Shown here: piece by piece, positions 9,428-18,052 of the stretch
How the letters are laid out: every line of letters begins with the position of its first letter
How positions within the stretch are numbered: the stretch's first letter is position 1
NCBI GenBank assembly: GCA_016212925.1
Contig: JACRDF010000010.1
Location: 248,001 to 312,000 of the forward strand
Length of the DNA: 64,000 bases
DNA from: Desulfomonile tiedjei
Lineage (GTDB): Bacteria; Desulfobacterota; Desulfomonilia; Desulfomonilales; Desulfomonilaceae
Direction of reading: 5' to 3'
Position numbers and translations under genes: made by a program
Notes under the pieces: model-generated
Seen by the model: the letters and a program-made list of their open reading frames with translations, nothing else
Database searches by the model: none
Told to the model about the DNA's origin: nothing

Positions 9428-9823
9428 CTAGTATTTTCTATTTCGAGGAGTCCAAGGCGCTTTTTGCCTTGCTGTTGCCATTTCCAGGGCCCCGACGCGC
9501 CACAAGTAGACTAGGGCCGCGAGCAAAATTCCAATAAATACCACTATCTCGATATAGCCCGCCCATCCCAATTCTCGGACAGCCACGGCCCATGCAAAAA
9601 TGAACAGCGCTTCAAGATCGAAAATGACGAAAAAAACAGCTAACAGGTAAAATCTGGCATCGAAACGTAATCTCGCTGAACCGGTAGGCGCTATTCCTGA
9701 CTCGAACGGTTCGCCGGTTGTCCTCTGTCTGTGCCGTTCTCCGAGGACGAAGGATATGCCCACCATGGCTGCTACAATAGCCAAAACAGCAAAGAAATAC
9801 AGCGCTAAAGGCCAAAGAGTCAT
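9428..9823 (-). CDS. nuoA: NADH-quinone oxidoreductase subunit A (NuoA)
   Basis: Small membrane subunit with three transmembrane helices and the conserved [18 protein letters not shown] loop followed by [19 protein letters not shown]. The ATG at 9823 gives 131 residues; a TTG at 9868 would add 15 residues and match the E. coli length, with an AAGGAG lying between the two. It is the first nuo gene, about 100 bases after the end of the RND pump gene on the same strand. Confidence 0.9.
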   Translation of the reverse strand: MTLWPLALYFFAVLAIVAAMVGISFVLGERHRQRTTGEPFESGIAPTGSARLRFDARFYLLAVFFVIFDLEALFIFAWAVAVRELGWAGYIEIVVFIGILLAALVYLWRVGALEMATARQKAPWTPRNRKY

Positions 9824-9927
9824 TGTATTAATTGGCTCCTTAACAAATAAGTCGACGGTGGCCTTCAAACCGTCCCGGACGCCATAGGTCCTTCAATAGA
9901 CATCATTTTCAATCTAGGATCAACCGG

Positions 9928-12900
9928 TCATCGACCCTCAAGCTCCTCGTCCAGCGAAACGGGCCGGACCTTCCAAAATCGTGTCTTCAGGTCGTCCAAC
10001 AATGTATACACTATGGGGATGAAAATCAATGTGAAGAGAGTCGCAACCCCCAATCCGCCCACAACAGCGGTGGCCAAGCCGTTATATATCTCGGCTCCCG
10101 CGCCCTGCTTGACAGCCAGAGGAAGCATACCGAGCACCATCGCGATGGCGGTCATAAAGATGGGCCGCATTCGGCGCTGGCTGGCCAGGACCAGCGCTTC
10201 ATCCCTTTCTACCCCATGTTCTTCAATAAGCTGCACAGTATAGGTTATCAAGAGGATAGCATTCTTAACAACCAAACCAACCATCATTATGTAACCAAGC
10301 ATGGTGAAAGAATCGAAATGCACTCCCGTAAGTTTCACCAGCAAGTTTGCACCGATTATGGAGAGCGGCACGCTTAACAGGATCGACAACGGCCTCAAGA
10401 AAGATTGAAATTGCATGACCAGGAGTAGGTAAACCACAACGATCGACAAGGGAAACACGAATCTGATTGCGTCCAATAGAGTTTTCAGCTCATTGACCGC
10501 TCCGAAGGGGATGACCGTGTATCCTACGGGAAGAGGGACGGAGTTTTGGATCTTGGAATCGACCTCCTTAAAAACGTCGCCCAGTGGTCGGTCCTGAATG
10601 GTAAACTGAACCCTGGCGCTGCGTTTGGAGTTGTAGTGGTTGATCTGGAGTGGTCCGAACGTAGCCTCCACCGAGGCCAGGCTGGTTAGAGGCACTTGGA
10701 TGGTCGGGTCCCGGGGAGAGGTTAGGATGATCTTTCCCACATCAAACACGGTTTTCACATCGGCCTCTTCACCCATTACCCTTATGTAGAAGTAGCGCCC
10801 CTCCACATCGTACTGGGAAGTCGTCTTCTGACCTCCTACAGCGGCTTCGACCGCATCGGCTATATCCTTGACCTGAAAACCGAGGTGCGACGCACGTTGA
10901 TGTTCCACACGCACCTCTACCTGTGGTTTCTTGAGGGCCAACTCCGTGTACCGGAAGATTATCCCCTGCGTATCTTTTCCGATCTCCATGATGCGGTTGA
11001 CGATGTCCTCGATGACCACGTAGCTCTTGCCCATGATGCGCACGTCAACCACATTGGATCTGGTGTAAATGTTGCCGAACAGCGGAAATTGGATCGGATT
11101 CACTGCCTTGAAAGGAAGGTCTCTGGAGGATTCGTACGCCTGTTTGGCGATTGTGACGACCGGCACGCCACTGTCCTCTTCTCTGTCGCAGACCAAGAAG
11201 ATTACGTTTCTGAACACGTTCCTGCTGGGGGTCGCCACTATGTGCCTGACGCCTTTGATATTCTTCCAGCGGTCTTCCAGAATCCGCATCAGTCTGCTGT
11301 TTTCATCGAGACTCGTCCCTTCGAAGGTTTCGACCTGCACCTTGACCAGGTTTGTTCCTCCCGTGGGGAGGTAGCCCATTCCAGGCAGAATCCACTGTGA
11401 AAACGCAAACAGGCCAAGCACTCCTACGATCAGTCCCACTTTGCGCCGCCATCCGCCGAGAAAAAACCTCAGGGCCCGGATAATCCCATTGGCTGACGCA
11501 GCGCCCAGCCTGTCCAGGACACCAAGAGGAGCCATGATTTTCTTCCAGATGCCTGAAGGTCGGGTTTCCTTTTTCATCCATCGCGAGGCAAGCATTGGGA
11601 CCACGGTGAATGCATCGAAGAGCGACAGAAAGATGGCGACGGAAATTACGAACGCGACCGGGCCGAACAGGGTCCCGACCTCACCACGCAGCATAAGAAT
11701 GGGCAGAAAGACTGCCGCGGTGGTAAGAGTGGACATGAACACGGCCATTCCAACCTCGCCCGTTCCGTCCACAACAGCCCTGACAATGCTTTTCCCTTCT
11801 TCATATCGGTGGCGGTAAATGTTCTCGAGCACCACGATCGCATCGTCCACGATCATTCCAACGGAAAGCGCCAGTCCTGCCAACGAAAGCACGTTGATCG
11901 AATAGCCGAAAAGATACATCCCGATAAAGGTTCCAATGACGGACACCGGAATCGAAGTCGCCACTATGAAAATGCTTCGCCAGTTTTTAAGAAAGACGAA
12001 CAACACCAGTAGCACCAGGATAATGGCCTCTATAAGAGAGTTCGTCACTATCTGGACCGCATCGCGAATATAATTGCTCTGGTCGTATATCTTCTGGAAT
12101 TTTGCGCCCAGGGGACCGTATTCCTTCTCGATCCGCTCGAGTTCTTTGTCCACGAGATTAATGGTCTGCACCAGGTTGGCGCCTACCTGGTTGAAGACAT
12201 TCAGAATCAATCCGGGGACCCCGTTTATACGGCAGTACGAATCGGGTCTCTCGTATTTGTCCTCCACTATCGCAACATCGGACAGGTAAACGATCGGCTG
12301 CCCCGGTCTCGAAATGATGACCTTCCGAAAGGACTCTGCGCTAAGGAGTTCTCCTACTGTCCTGACCGTCCATTCCCGGGTCCCTTCGACAAAGTATCCG
12401 CCGCTCTGGTTAAGATTGGTCCTATCGACAAACTGTTTGATGTCCGCGACTGTTAGACGTCTGGCTTTGAGGCGCTCCCGGTCGAAGGTTATCCTCATCT
12501 CACGGTTTCTGTTGCCGTCGAACTGGCAGTCACCCACACCGGGTATTCGCTTTATCCTCGGGGCTATGTCCTTGTCCGCCCAAGTGGACATTGTAACTAT
12601 GTCCACGTCCCCTGTGAGAGCGAACTGGTACACAGGCAAGCTTACGCGATCGCTAGCTTTGAAAATCTGGGATTTCTGGACCTCATTTGGCAGGTCTGTA
12701 ACTCGATCCAGGTTGCGTTGGAGTTCCGCTGCGGCCAGGTCCAAATTGGTGCCCGGTTTGTAGAAAATGACCACGAAGGACTGGCCGTACGGCGAAAAAC
12801 TGAGCGTATAGAGCATGTTGGAAACGCCGCTGATGTTCTCCTCAAAGCGGTTGGTTACTTCACCTTCCACTTCTTCGGGAGCCGCACCCGGGAATCTGGT

Positions 12901-13044
12901 GCTCACGACCAGAACCGGCTGCTCTGTCTCGGGCTTGAGTTCCACGACAAGAAAGGTCAGAGAAACGTACCCGAAGACAAGCACGAGCAGTACTCGGACG
13001 ATGACTGTGATGGGAAATCTGACCGAAGATTCTGCTACGTTCAT
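9928..13044 (-). CDS. RND-family efflux transporter, AcrB/HAE1-like
   Basis: Inner-membrane proton-driven efflux pump, about 1038 residues. A first transmembrane helix (VIVRVLLVLVFGYVSL) is followed by a large periplasmic loop starting ETEQPVLVVSTRFPGAAPEE, then a block of helices with the proton-relay aspartates in LSVGMIVDDAIVVLENIYRH. The second half repeats this plan. The ATG at 13044 (MNVAESSVRFPITV) is chosen because homologues begin here; a longer reading to 13143 runs through a terminator-like hairpin. No membrane-fusion or outer-membrane partner gene is adjacent, so the adaptor must be encoded elsewhere. Substrate unknown. Confidence 0.92.
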   Translation of the reverse strand: MNVAESSVRFPITVIVRVLLVLVFGYVSLTFLVVELKPETEQPVLVVSTRFPGAAPEEVEGEVTNRFEENISGVSNMLYTLSFSPYGQSFVVIFYKPGTNLDLAAAELQRNLDRVTDLPNEVQKSQIFKASDRVSLPVYQFALTGDVDIVTMSTWADKDIAPRIKRIPGVGDCQFDGNRNREMRITFDRERLKARRLTVADIKQFVDRTNLNQSGGYFVEGTREWTVRTVGELLSAESFRKVIISRPGQPIVYLSDVAIVEDKYERPDSYCRINGVPGLILNVFNQVGANLVQTINLVDKELERIEKEYGPLGAKFQKIYDQSNYIRDAVQIVTNSLIEAIILVLLVLFVFLKNWRSIFIVATSIPVSVIGTFIGMYLFGYSINVLSLAGLALSVGMIVDDAIVVLENIYRHRYEEGKSIVRAVVDGTGEVGMAVFMSTLTTAAVFLPILMLRGEVGTLFGPVAFVISVAIFLSLFDAFTVVPMLASRWMKKETRPSGIWKKIMAPLGVLDRLGAASANGIIRALRFFLGGWRRKVGLIVGVLGLFAFSQWILPGMGYLPTGGTNLVKVQVETFEGTSLDENSRLMRILEDRWKNIKGVRHIVATPSRNVFRNVIFLVCDREEDSGVPVVTIAKQAYESSRDLPFKAVNPIQFPLFGNIYTRSNVVDVRIMGKSYVVIEDIVNRIMEIGKDTQGIIFRYTELALKKPQVEVRVEHQRASHLGFQVKDIADAVEAAVGGQKTTSQYDVEGRYFYIRVMGEEADVKTVFDVGKIILTSPRDPTIQVPLTSLASVEATFGPLQINHYNSKRSARVQFTIQDRPLGDVFKEVDSKIQNSVPLPVGYTVIPFGAVNELKTLLDAIRFVFPLSIVVVYLLLVMQFQSFLRPLSILLSVPLSIIGANLLVKLTGVHFDSFTMLGYIMMVGLVVKNAILLITYTVQLIEEHGVERDEALVLASQRRMRPIFMTAIAMVLGMLPLAVKQGAGAEIYNGLATAVVGGLGVATLFTLIFIPIVYTLLDDLKTRFWKVRPVSLDEELEGR

Positions 13045-13103
13045 ACCGTCGGCGCTTTCAAGAAGGAGAGCGGGAAACCGAAAAGGCTTAAGAGGCAACT
13101 TAC

Positions 13104-13139
13104 AGGGGAGACCTTTTTGTGCAAAGAGGCTTCTCCTCC
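13104..13139. terminator. GGGGAGACCTTTT-type hairpin
   Basis: Imperfect inverted repeat with arms of the type GGGGAGACCTTTTT and AAAGAGGCTTCTCC around a short loop. Similar hairpins lie at 19971-20010 and 30442-30479. It sits just upstream of the RND pump start, so it could end a transcript from the right or be a dispersed repeat. Confidence 0.45.
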
Positions 13140-13316
13140 GCAATTTCCTTTATACCCGAAATAGCCGAAACTTGCTAACACCCACATATTGGGCTTTCTT
13201 TTTTGTTGACACAATATCTGGTAGGGGTCAACCGTCTGGAATGACTGAAGGCGCCCAATTCCGACTGGGGGGCGTCCGGAAAATTCTTCCATTCCACGGG
13301 GGTGGCGGATATTAAT

Positions 13317-13526
13317 CTATCCACAGATGTTTATAACTGCAAACGCTCCGGAAGCCATTTCCACCGCAGGCTTCGGGATTTCGGAATGTTATATTTATTG
13401 TTGATTTTATTGAGCTTTTCTGCTTGCTCCACGATGAGGCAAAACGCTCTCAAACTTGACCGGATGCTAGCCGCCCCGAGTTATCCACAGCTTTACACGC
13501 AAGTTATCCACAGGAAATGTGGATAT
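13317..13526. other. cluster of DnaA-box-like sites with AT-rich stretch (possible replication origin)
   Basis: Two exact TTATCCACA 9-mers lie at 13491-13499 and 13504-13512. One-mismatch copies are CTATCCACA at 13317-13325 and, on the other strand, ATATCCACA at 13518-13526. Between the first and the rest is an AT-rich run (13386-13416) that could act as an unwinding element. The 765-base space from 13045 to 13809 holds no convincing gene. Clustered boxes plus an AT-rich tract is the classic layout of a bacterial oriC. No dnaA, dnaN, parAB or gidA is nearby, so a secondary DnaA-binding or titration site is also possible. Confidence 0.45.
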
Positions 13527-13809
13527 CCCCGCCGAGCACTTCGACGGCTCGCTGCGTGTCAGGTCAAACTGGTATCTACTTGGATTCATACAGTTAAAGT
13601 CGGCATAAACCCCGGTGCAGGAGCCAATTTTTGAAGATGGGATTGGCGGTCGAACGATGTCCAAGCGGCCCGTGGGTCAAAGCCTCTGTGGCTGCACATC
13701 TTCCCGCTCGTCTTGCAAAAGGCCACGAAATGTGGTTTGGATATGTGTAGTACGCTTTGGACGGCCATTTCCAGGATCCCCAGACCGAGCGGCCCGGCAG
13801 CAGGATTTG

Positions 13810-15249
13810 ATGCAAACACTGGAAGAATTACTTCAATCAATCAGTGCAGCCAACATGGTGGACATAGCCATCATGGCTTGCCTGATTTACTTCATTTTGT
13901 CCTGGTTCAGAGGAACTCGTGCCTTTCAGATATTGGTGACTCTGCTGGCAATCGGAGTGTTCTATTTCGTGGCTTCCGCGTTGGGCTTGATACTGACCTC
14001 GGTCCTATTCCAGTATTTATGGGCCGCAATAATTGTGGTGCTGGTAATTGTTTTTCAGCCTGAAATCAGAGAAATGCTGGATCGCGTGTCCCCTGTTCGG
14101 TACCTGAGTGGACGGCAATCAAACGACGTAGGGCCCGGCATGCTCGATGAGACTGTCCGGGCCGTGGCTGAGCTTGCTCGATTGAGGATCGGGGCATTAA
14201 TAGTCCTTCAGAGAATGGACATACTGGACATTCTAATCCTCAAAGGCAAGACGCTGGACACGGTAATGTCCGCTGAAGCGCTGGTGATGATTTTCCAGAA
14301 AACTTCCCCGCTGCATGACGGAGCAGTTCTCATATCCAAAGAAAGGATACACGCGGCTAGTTGCATATTGCCTCTTTCGACGGACGAAGCCTTGAGTTCT
14401 CGCTACGGAACAAGGCATCGCGCGGCGCTTGGGCTGACTGAGCGCTCCGATGCCCTGTGCATAGTGGTCTCAGAGGAACGGGGAGAGGTTTCACTCGTCG
14501 AGGACAAAGAAATCACCGTCTACAAGAAAAAGGGGGAGTTTAGACAAGCCCTCGAACGGGGGCTGGTGCGTGGCGTTGCCGCAGAAACGGGAGGTCCTCG
14601 TCCAAACGCGCTGACATTGCTTAAATCCAACTGGCCCCTGAAACTGGCGGCCGCGGGATGTGCAATGGTGCTCTGGTTCGTAATCGTGGGACCCCAGAGA
14701 TCCGAAGTCGGAATGTCCATCCCGATTCAGTACACCAATCTGCCGCCCTCCATGGAAATAACGGGCAAATGGATGGACAGGATAGACGTGAGGATACGGG
14801 GGTCCGAATCGGGCCTGGCAAACCTCAAGCCCGGATCTGTGAGGGCTGTGGTGGATCTCAGCGGAGTAATTCCGGGCCTCAATTATTTCAGGATAACGAG
14901 CAAGAATCTGCTGGTTCCTCCCGGCATCACAACGTCCCAAATTCGCCCGTCCGACCTGCACCTGAATATCGAGGCGGCTTCCGTGAGGAAGATTAGCGTG
15001 GTGCCAACGATAGTGGGCGCGATACCGGATAAAACCAAGGTGGCTGTTCTCCCCTCCGAGGTTACGATCAGGGCTGTCCAAGGCGACTTGAAGAAAGTTG
15101 TTTCCGTCACCACGGAACCCATTAGCGTTGCTGAATTGAGTGCGAAGCGCAGAGTCATGACCCTCGTGCAGGTGAAACCGGACGGGCTCAAAATAGATTC
15201 CATAGAACCCATGCAGGTCGCTGTAACAATGGAACCTGAGAGTCAGTGA
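13810..15249 (+). CDS. cdaA: diadenylate cyclase CdaA fused to YbbR-like domains
   Basis: Makes cyclic di-AMP from two ATP at the membrane. Three N-terminal transmembrane helices lie at about residues 16-82. The DAC catalytic domain follows, with the HDGAVLI motif (DGA) near residue 169 and the RHR motif (TRHRAALGL) near residue 200. After KEITVYKKKGEFRQA comes a fourth hydrophobic helix (about 275-295) and roughly 180 residues with YbbR-like beta repeats (RIDVRIRGSESGL, VDLSGVIPGLNYF). In Firmicutes the YbbR part is a separate regulator, CdaR. The ATG at 13810 begins MQTLEELLQSISAANMVD, the family start; a longer reading from 13615 is not family-like. Confidence 0.9.
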   Translation: MQTLEELLQSISAANMVDIAIMACLIYFILSWFRGTRAFQILVTLLAIGVFYFVASALGLILTSVLFQYLWAAIIVVLVIVFQPEIREMLDRVSPVRYLSGRQSNDVGPGMLDETVRAVAELARLRIGALIVLQRMDILDILILKGKTLDTVMSAEALVMIFQKTSPLHDGAVLISKERIHAASCILPLSTDEALSSRYGTRHRAALGLTERSDALCIVVSEERGEVSLVEDKEITVYKKKGEFRQALERGLVRGVAAETGGPRPNALTLLKSNWPLKLAAAGCAMVLWFVIVGPQRSEVGMSIPIQYTNLPPSMEITGKWMDRIDVRIRGSESGLANLKPGSVRAVVDLSGVIPGLNYFRITSKNLLVPPGITTSQIRPSDLHLNIEAASVRKISVVPTIVGAIPDKTKVAVLPSEVTIRAVQGDLKKVVSVTTEPISVAELSAKRRVMTLVQVKPDGLKIDSIEPMQVAVTMEPESQ

Positions 15250-15347
15250 CAGCCCCTCACCAGTGACTGGCGTGGTGCAGTAGCAGAGGCCTCGTGCATG
15301 ATTATGCCGAGTGCCACATTTTCGTCCGATTCGGAAGGGCTCCATTC

Positions 15348-15426
15348 CGTCATTCCTGGGAAAGCAAGAATCCAGTCCCGCGTCTCGCTGGATGCCCTGG
15401 GTTCCCGCTTTCGCGGGAACGACGGG
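15348..15426. repeat. CGTCATTCC...GGAACGACGG foldback repeat
   Basis: An imperfect palindrome that begins CCGTCATTCCTGGGAAAGC and ends GCTTTCGCGGGAACGACGG. This type of dispersed repeat (CGTCATTCCCGCGAAAGCGGGAATCC) is common in proteobacterial intergenic DNA. It fills most of the space between cdaA and the Lrp-like gene, which otherwise shows nothing recognisable. Confidence 0.7.
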
Positions 15427-15529
15427 TGAGCAAATCGGCAATGGTACGGGAGCCGTCGCAGAACAACGGACACTATTTTGGGCAATTGCTGTAGAGCCGT
15501 CTCGGACGCAGAACAATAGCGGACACAAA

Positions 15530-15973
15530 ATGGACGCAAATGACAGGGAATTGTTGAACGAAATACAGGCCGGGTTCCCGGTTCAGCCTCACCCTTACCG
15601 GCTGATCGGTGAGAAAGTAGGTCTGACCGAGGAACAAGTGCTCGCGCGCATTGCCAAGCTCAAACGAGAAGGCATTATCAGGCGCATCGGAGCGTCCATA
15701 AATTCGAGGCGGGTTGGGTTCGTCAGCACATTATTGGCTGCCAAGGTCCCGCGAGAGAAATTCGAATCATTTGTCCGAACCGTCAACGCATTCCCCGGAG
15801 TTACCCACAACTACGAGCGGCAGCACGAATACAACGTGTGGTTCACACTTATCGCCCCCTCCCTTGCCGAAAAGCAAAGAGTCATACAAGACCTGGTCGA
15901 AAAGACCGGCGTCGACATTCTGGAGCTTCCTGCCAAGAGAATATTCAAGATCAGGGTTGATTTCAGGTTCTAA
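15530..15973 (+). CDS. ahbB: siroheme decarboxylase subunit, Lrp/AsnC-like (AhbA/AhbB type)
   Basis: A 147-residue protein with an N-terminal winged-helix (LLNEIQAGFPVQPHPYRLIG, then GIIRRIGASINSRRVGF) and a C-terminal ferredoxin-like AsnC domain with THNYERQHEYNVWFTL and IFKIRVDFRF. This pattern matches AhbA/AhbB, which remove two acetate side chains of sirohaem on the alternative haem route of sulfate reducers and archaea. I favour AhbB but cannot separate A from B safely. It is followed 35 bases later by a Nudix gene. The ATG at 15530 gives the usual family start. Confidence 0.75.
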   Translation: MDANDRELLNEIQAGFPVQPHPYRLIGEKVGLTEEQVLARIAKLKREGIIRRIGASINSRRVGFVSTLLAAKVPREKFESFVRTVNAFPGVTHNYERQHEYNVWFTLIAPSLAEKQRVIQDLVEKTGVDILELPAKRIFKIRVDFRF

Positions 15974-16008
15974 TAATACACTTATAAGAAGAAGTGATCG
16001 GGCAGAAG

Positions 16009-16521
16009 ATGGCTCATTCAACAGACGAGGAGATCCTTGAAATAGTCGATTCCCGTGACAAGGTCATCGGGAAGGCGACTCGTGCGGAGATTCACCGAAA
16101 GGGCCTGATGCACCGGGCGGTCCACATATTTGTCTTCAATTCTCAAGGCGAGATATACGTTCAGAGGCGCTCCGAGGTAAAGGACCGGCATCCGCTAAAG
16201 CTGGACTCGTCCGCGGCAGGACATGTGGACCCCGGCGAATCGTATGAACAGACCGCGGTCCGGGAACTCGAGGAGGAATTGGGCATCCCCGCGCGCGTCC
16301 GGCAAGTTCTGCGGGTAGCTGCTTGCGAGCAAACCGACAATGAGCACGTGATGCTGTTTAAAGTGGAGACAGACCAAGAGCCTGTTCCAAACCCCGAAGA
16401 AGTCAAATGGGGCGGATTCATGGCCCTTGGAAAGCTATCTTCAATGATGAAAGAGACCCCGGAGGATTTTGTCCCTGCATTCATTCTGCTTTGGAATAAG
16501 TTTCTAAGGAAAACGCCATGA
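16009..16521 (+). CDS. Nudix hydrolase (YfcD/Idi-like)
   Basis: A 170-residue Nudix protein. The Nudix box GHVDPGESYEQTAVRELEEE with the REL-EE core binds the divalent metal. The beginning (EEILEIVDSRDKVIGKATRA) and HRAVHIFVFNSQGEIYVQRR resemble the YfcD/isopentenyl-diphosphate isomerase-like branch of Nudix proteins. Substrate cannot be read from sequence. Its end overlaps the dtd start by 4 bases, so both are translated together. The ATG at 16009 is preferred to the GTG at 15994. Confidence 0.85.
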   Translation: MAHSTDEEILEIVDSRDKVIGKATRAEIHRKGLMHRAVHIFVFNSQGEIYVQRRSEVKDRHPLKLDSSAAGHVDPGESYEQTAVRELEEELGIPARVRQVLRVAACEQTDNEHVMLFKVETDQEPVPNPEEVKWGGFMALGKLSSMMKETPEDFVPAFILLWNKFLRKTP

Positions 16522-16958
16522 GGGCTGTGGTTCAGCGAGTGTCTAGGGCCAGTGTGTCGGTGGATGCCAAGGTGGTCGGCGAGATAGGCCACGGAATGCT
16601 CGTGCTTCTTGCCGCGGCCGGCACTGACGGACCGGAGCAAGTCCGATGGATGGCTGAAAAGCTTTCCGGCCTGCGAATCTTCTCGGACGAACAGGGCAAG
16701 ATGAACCTGAGCTTAGATCAGGTTGCGGGCGAGATGCTCATTGTCTCGCAGTTCACTCTGTACGGCGACTGCCGCAAAGGCAGACGCCCTTCGTACGCGG
16801 GAGCTGCTCCGCCGGAACAGGCTCAAGCGCTTTATCGCGATTTCATACAAGAAATCCGCAAGGGAGGCATACCAACGCAGGAAGGCATTTTCGGCGCAAT
16901 GATGATGGTGGACCTGGTCAACGACGGACCTGTTACACTTATTGTGGATTCCCCGTAA
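16518..16958 (+). CDS. dtd: D-aminoacyl-tRNA deacylase (Dtd)
   Basis: Hydrolyses D-amino acids (such as D-Tyr) wrongly attached to tRNA, in the cytoplasm. Length is 146 residues, normal for the family. Catalytic/substrate motifs SQFTLYGDCRKGRRPS and NDGPVTLIVDSP are visible. It is coupled to the Nudix gene by an ATGA overlap. A foldback repeat follows directly after the stop. Confidence 0.95.
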   Translation: MRAVVQRVSRASVSVDAKVVGEIGHGMLVLLAAAGTDGPEQVRWMAEKLSGLRIFSDEQGKMNLSLDQVAGEMLIVSQFTLYGDCRKGRRPSYAGAAPPEQAQALYRDFIQEIRKGGIPTQEGIFGAMMMVDLVNDGPVTLIVDSP

Positions 16959-16963
16959 AGCGC

Positions 16964-17066
16964 GTAGGATGCGGTGAACAAGGGGAACGGCCCCGCGAAA
17001 CGCGGATTCGCGTTGTCCGTTCTTTTTGCACGAGCGATGCGGTTCGCTTCGCTCACCACATGCTAC
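16964..17066. repeat. GTAGGATGCGGTGA foldback repeat
   Basis: Starts GTAGGATGCGGTGAAC and ends GCTCACCACATGCTAC, nearly inverted, with an inner GCGGATTCGCG-like hairpin. A second copy lies at 44538-44639. It begins 5 bases after the dtd stop. Confidence 0.65.
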
Positions 17067-17130
17067 CTGGGGCTGGACAACAAGAGTCAAAAGAAGAAGC
17101 TGGAAGAAAAATAGTCACAGCGTTGTGCGT

Positions 17131-17165
17131 GGGTGCCTCTGCTGGACAAGCCAGCAGTGGCACCC
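17131..17165. repeat. GGGTGCC...GGCACCC foldback repeat
   Basis: Hairpin GGGTGCC-TCT-GCTGG-ACAAG-CCAGC-AGT-GGCACCC. It is the shortest member of the GGTGCCAC family seen again at 35648, 36604, 36747 and 41035. Another palindrome of GTAGGG...CCCTAC type lies at about 17278-17333. The 413-base space between dtd and the next gene holds only these repeats. Confidence 0.65.
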
Positions 17166-17371
17166 AGAGGCAATGCACTTTCCAATTGCATAGTACCGGT
17201 TCGTTTTCAGATATGGAAAATCAAGCGAAAGGGATTCAGCACCTCTCGCTTGTCAGAGTCCGTTCCGGTGGGCAGTCGTAGGGCGGCCTGCGGCCGCCGA
17301 ATCGAAGAACCGACGGTCACGGCTCTCCCTACGCGATTTGATGCTTCCCGTCTCAACGCACGCGGCATTGC

Positions 17372-17899
17372 TCAATCTATATCGACCTTGAATGTATCAA
17401 AAATTATGTTAGTGCCCACCATGCGAGCCCCATGAGCCAGGCCGTCAAATATGGCCAAATCGGTCCAGCCCAGAGTTCGCAGACGATCCACATCCGCTTG
17501 GACCACTGAATGCGGGTTGTCGGTGGCTTTCAAGACGAACAAGAGCAGGGCTTTTTCCTTTTCGTCCAGAGGGGCCTGGTTGGGGTCGGCCTGAGCGGCT
17601 TCGATCTGTTCCTTGGTGAAACCCGCCTTCATCAGCAGGCCTGTGTTGAGGTTTTGGCAATAGGGCGATTTGCAGGCCTTTGAAACCAGCATACGTATCA
17701 TTGCAAGAAGCGGGGTCCTTAACACAGGATGCTCCCTGTAATAGGACACCATCTGCAATTGGCTGTCCAGTAAGGCCGGGCTGATACCCAGCATTTGCAC
17801 ATTATTGGGGACTCTTCCGAAGAGCTGTTCGACCTCGGCATAGAGTTCTGCCAGCTTTCCTTCAGCCTTTTCCGGTGGGATTGTCGGAATAAGCGCCAT
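17372..17899 (-). CDS. carboxymuconolactone decarboxylase / AhpD-like protein
   Basis: A 175-residue all-helical protein of the carboxymuconolactone decarboxylase family, related to AhpD peroxidase-type proteins. The Cys pair lies in ACKSPYCQNL (CX4C rather than the usual CXXC followed by a His three residues on), so redox activity is uncertain. The end GLAHGARMVGTNIIFDTF fits the family. A strong ribosome site AGGAGG precedes the ATG at 17899. An operator-like sequence 86 bases upstream is shared with the adjacent tetR gene. Confidence 0.8.
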   Translation of the reverse strand: MALIPTIPPEKAEGKLAELYAEVEQLFGRVPNNVQMLGISPALLDSQLQMVSYYREHPVLRTPLLAMIRMLVSKACKSPYCQNLNTGLLMKAGFTKEQIEAAQADPNQAPLDEKEKALLLFVLKATDNPHSVVQADVDRLRTLGWTDLAIFDGLAHGARMVGTNIIFDTFKVDID

Positions 17900-17984
17900 G
17901 ATAATTCCTCCTATTGTTTTTGACGTTTTGCGCGGCTTCGGGCTCGCAATCTGCGAGCGAACGAACTCTGTATTCGGATTCTAA

Positions 17985-18002
17985 TAGTAGACCGGTCGAC
18001 TG
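17985..18002. promoter_or_regulatory. putative TetR operator upstream of CMD gene
   Basis: TAGTAGACCGGTCGACTG. The same 18-mer recurs with three changes at 18665-18682 in front of tetR. The central TAGACCGGTC is close to palindromic and is typical of TetR/AcrR operators. It lies between tetR and the gene it probably controls. Confidence 0.6.
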
Positions 18003-18052
18003 TATGATCGAAAAAAATCAAATGGCCGACGTCCTGATTTGCTGTACAACAT

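Noticed and set aside
14491-15528. Minus-strand 345-codon frame antisense to cdaA
   Set aside because: No domain, and the opposite strand has a convincing DAC/YbbR protein; also runs into an intergenic repeat.
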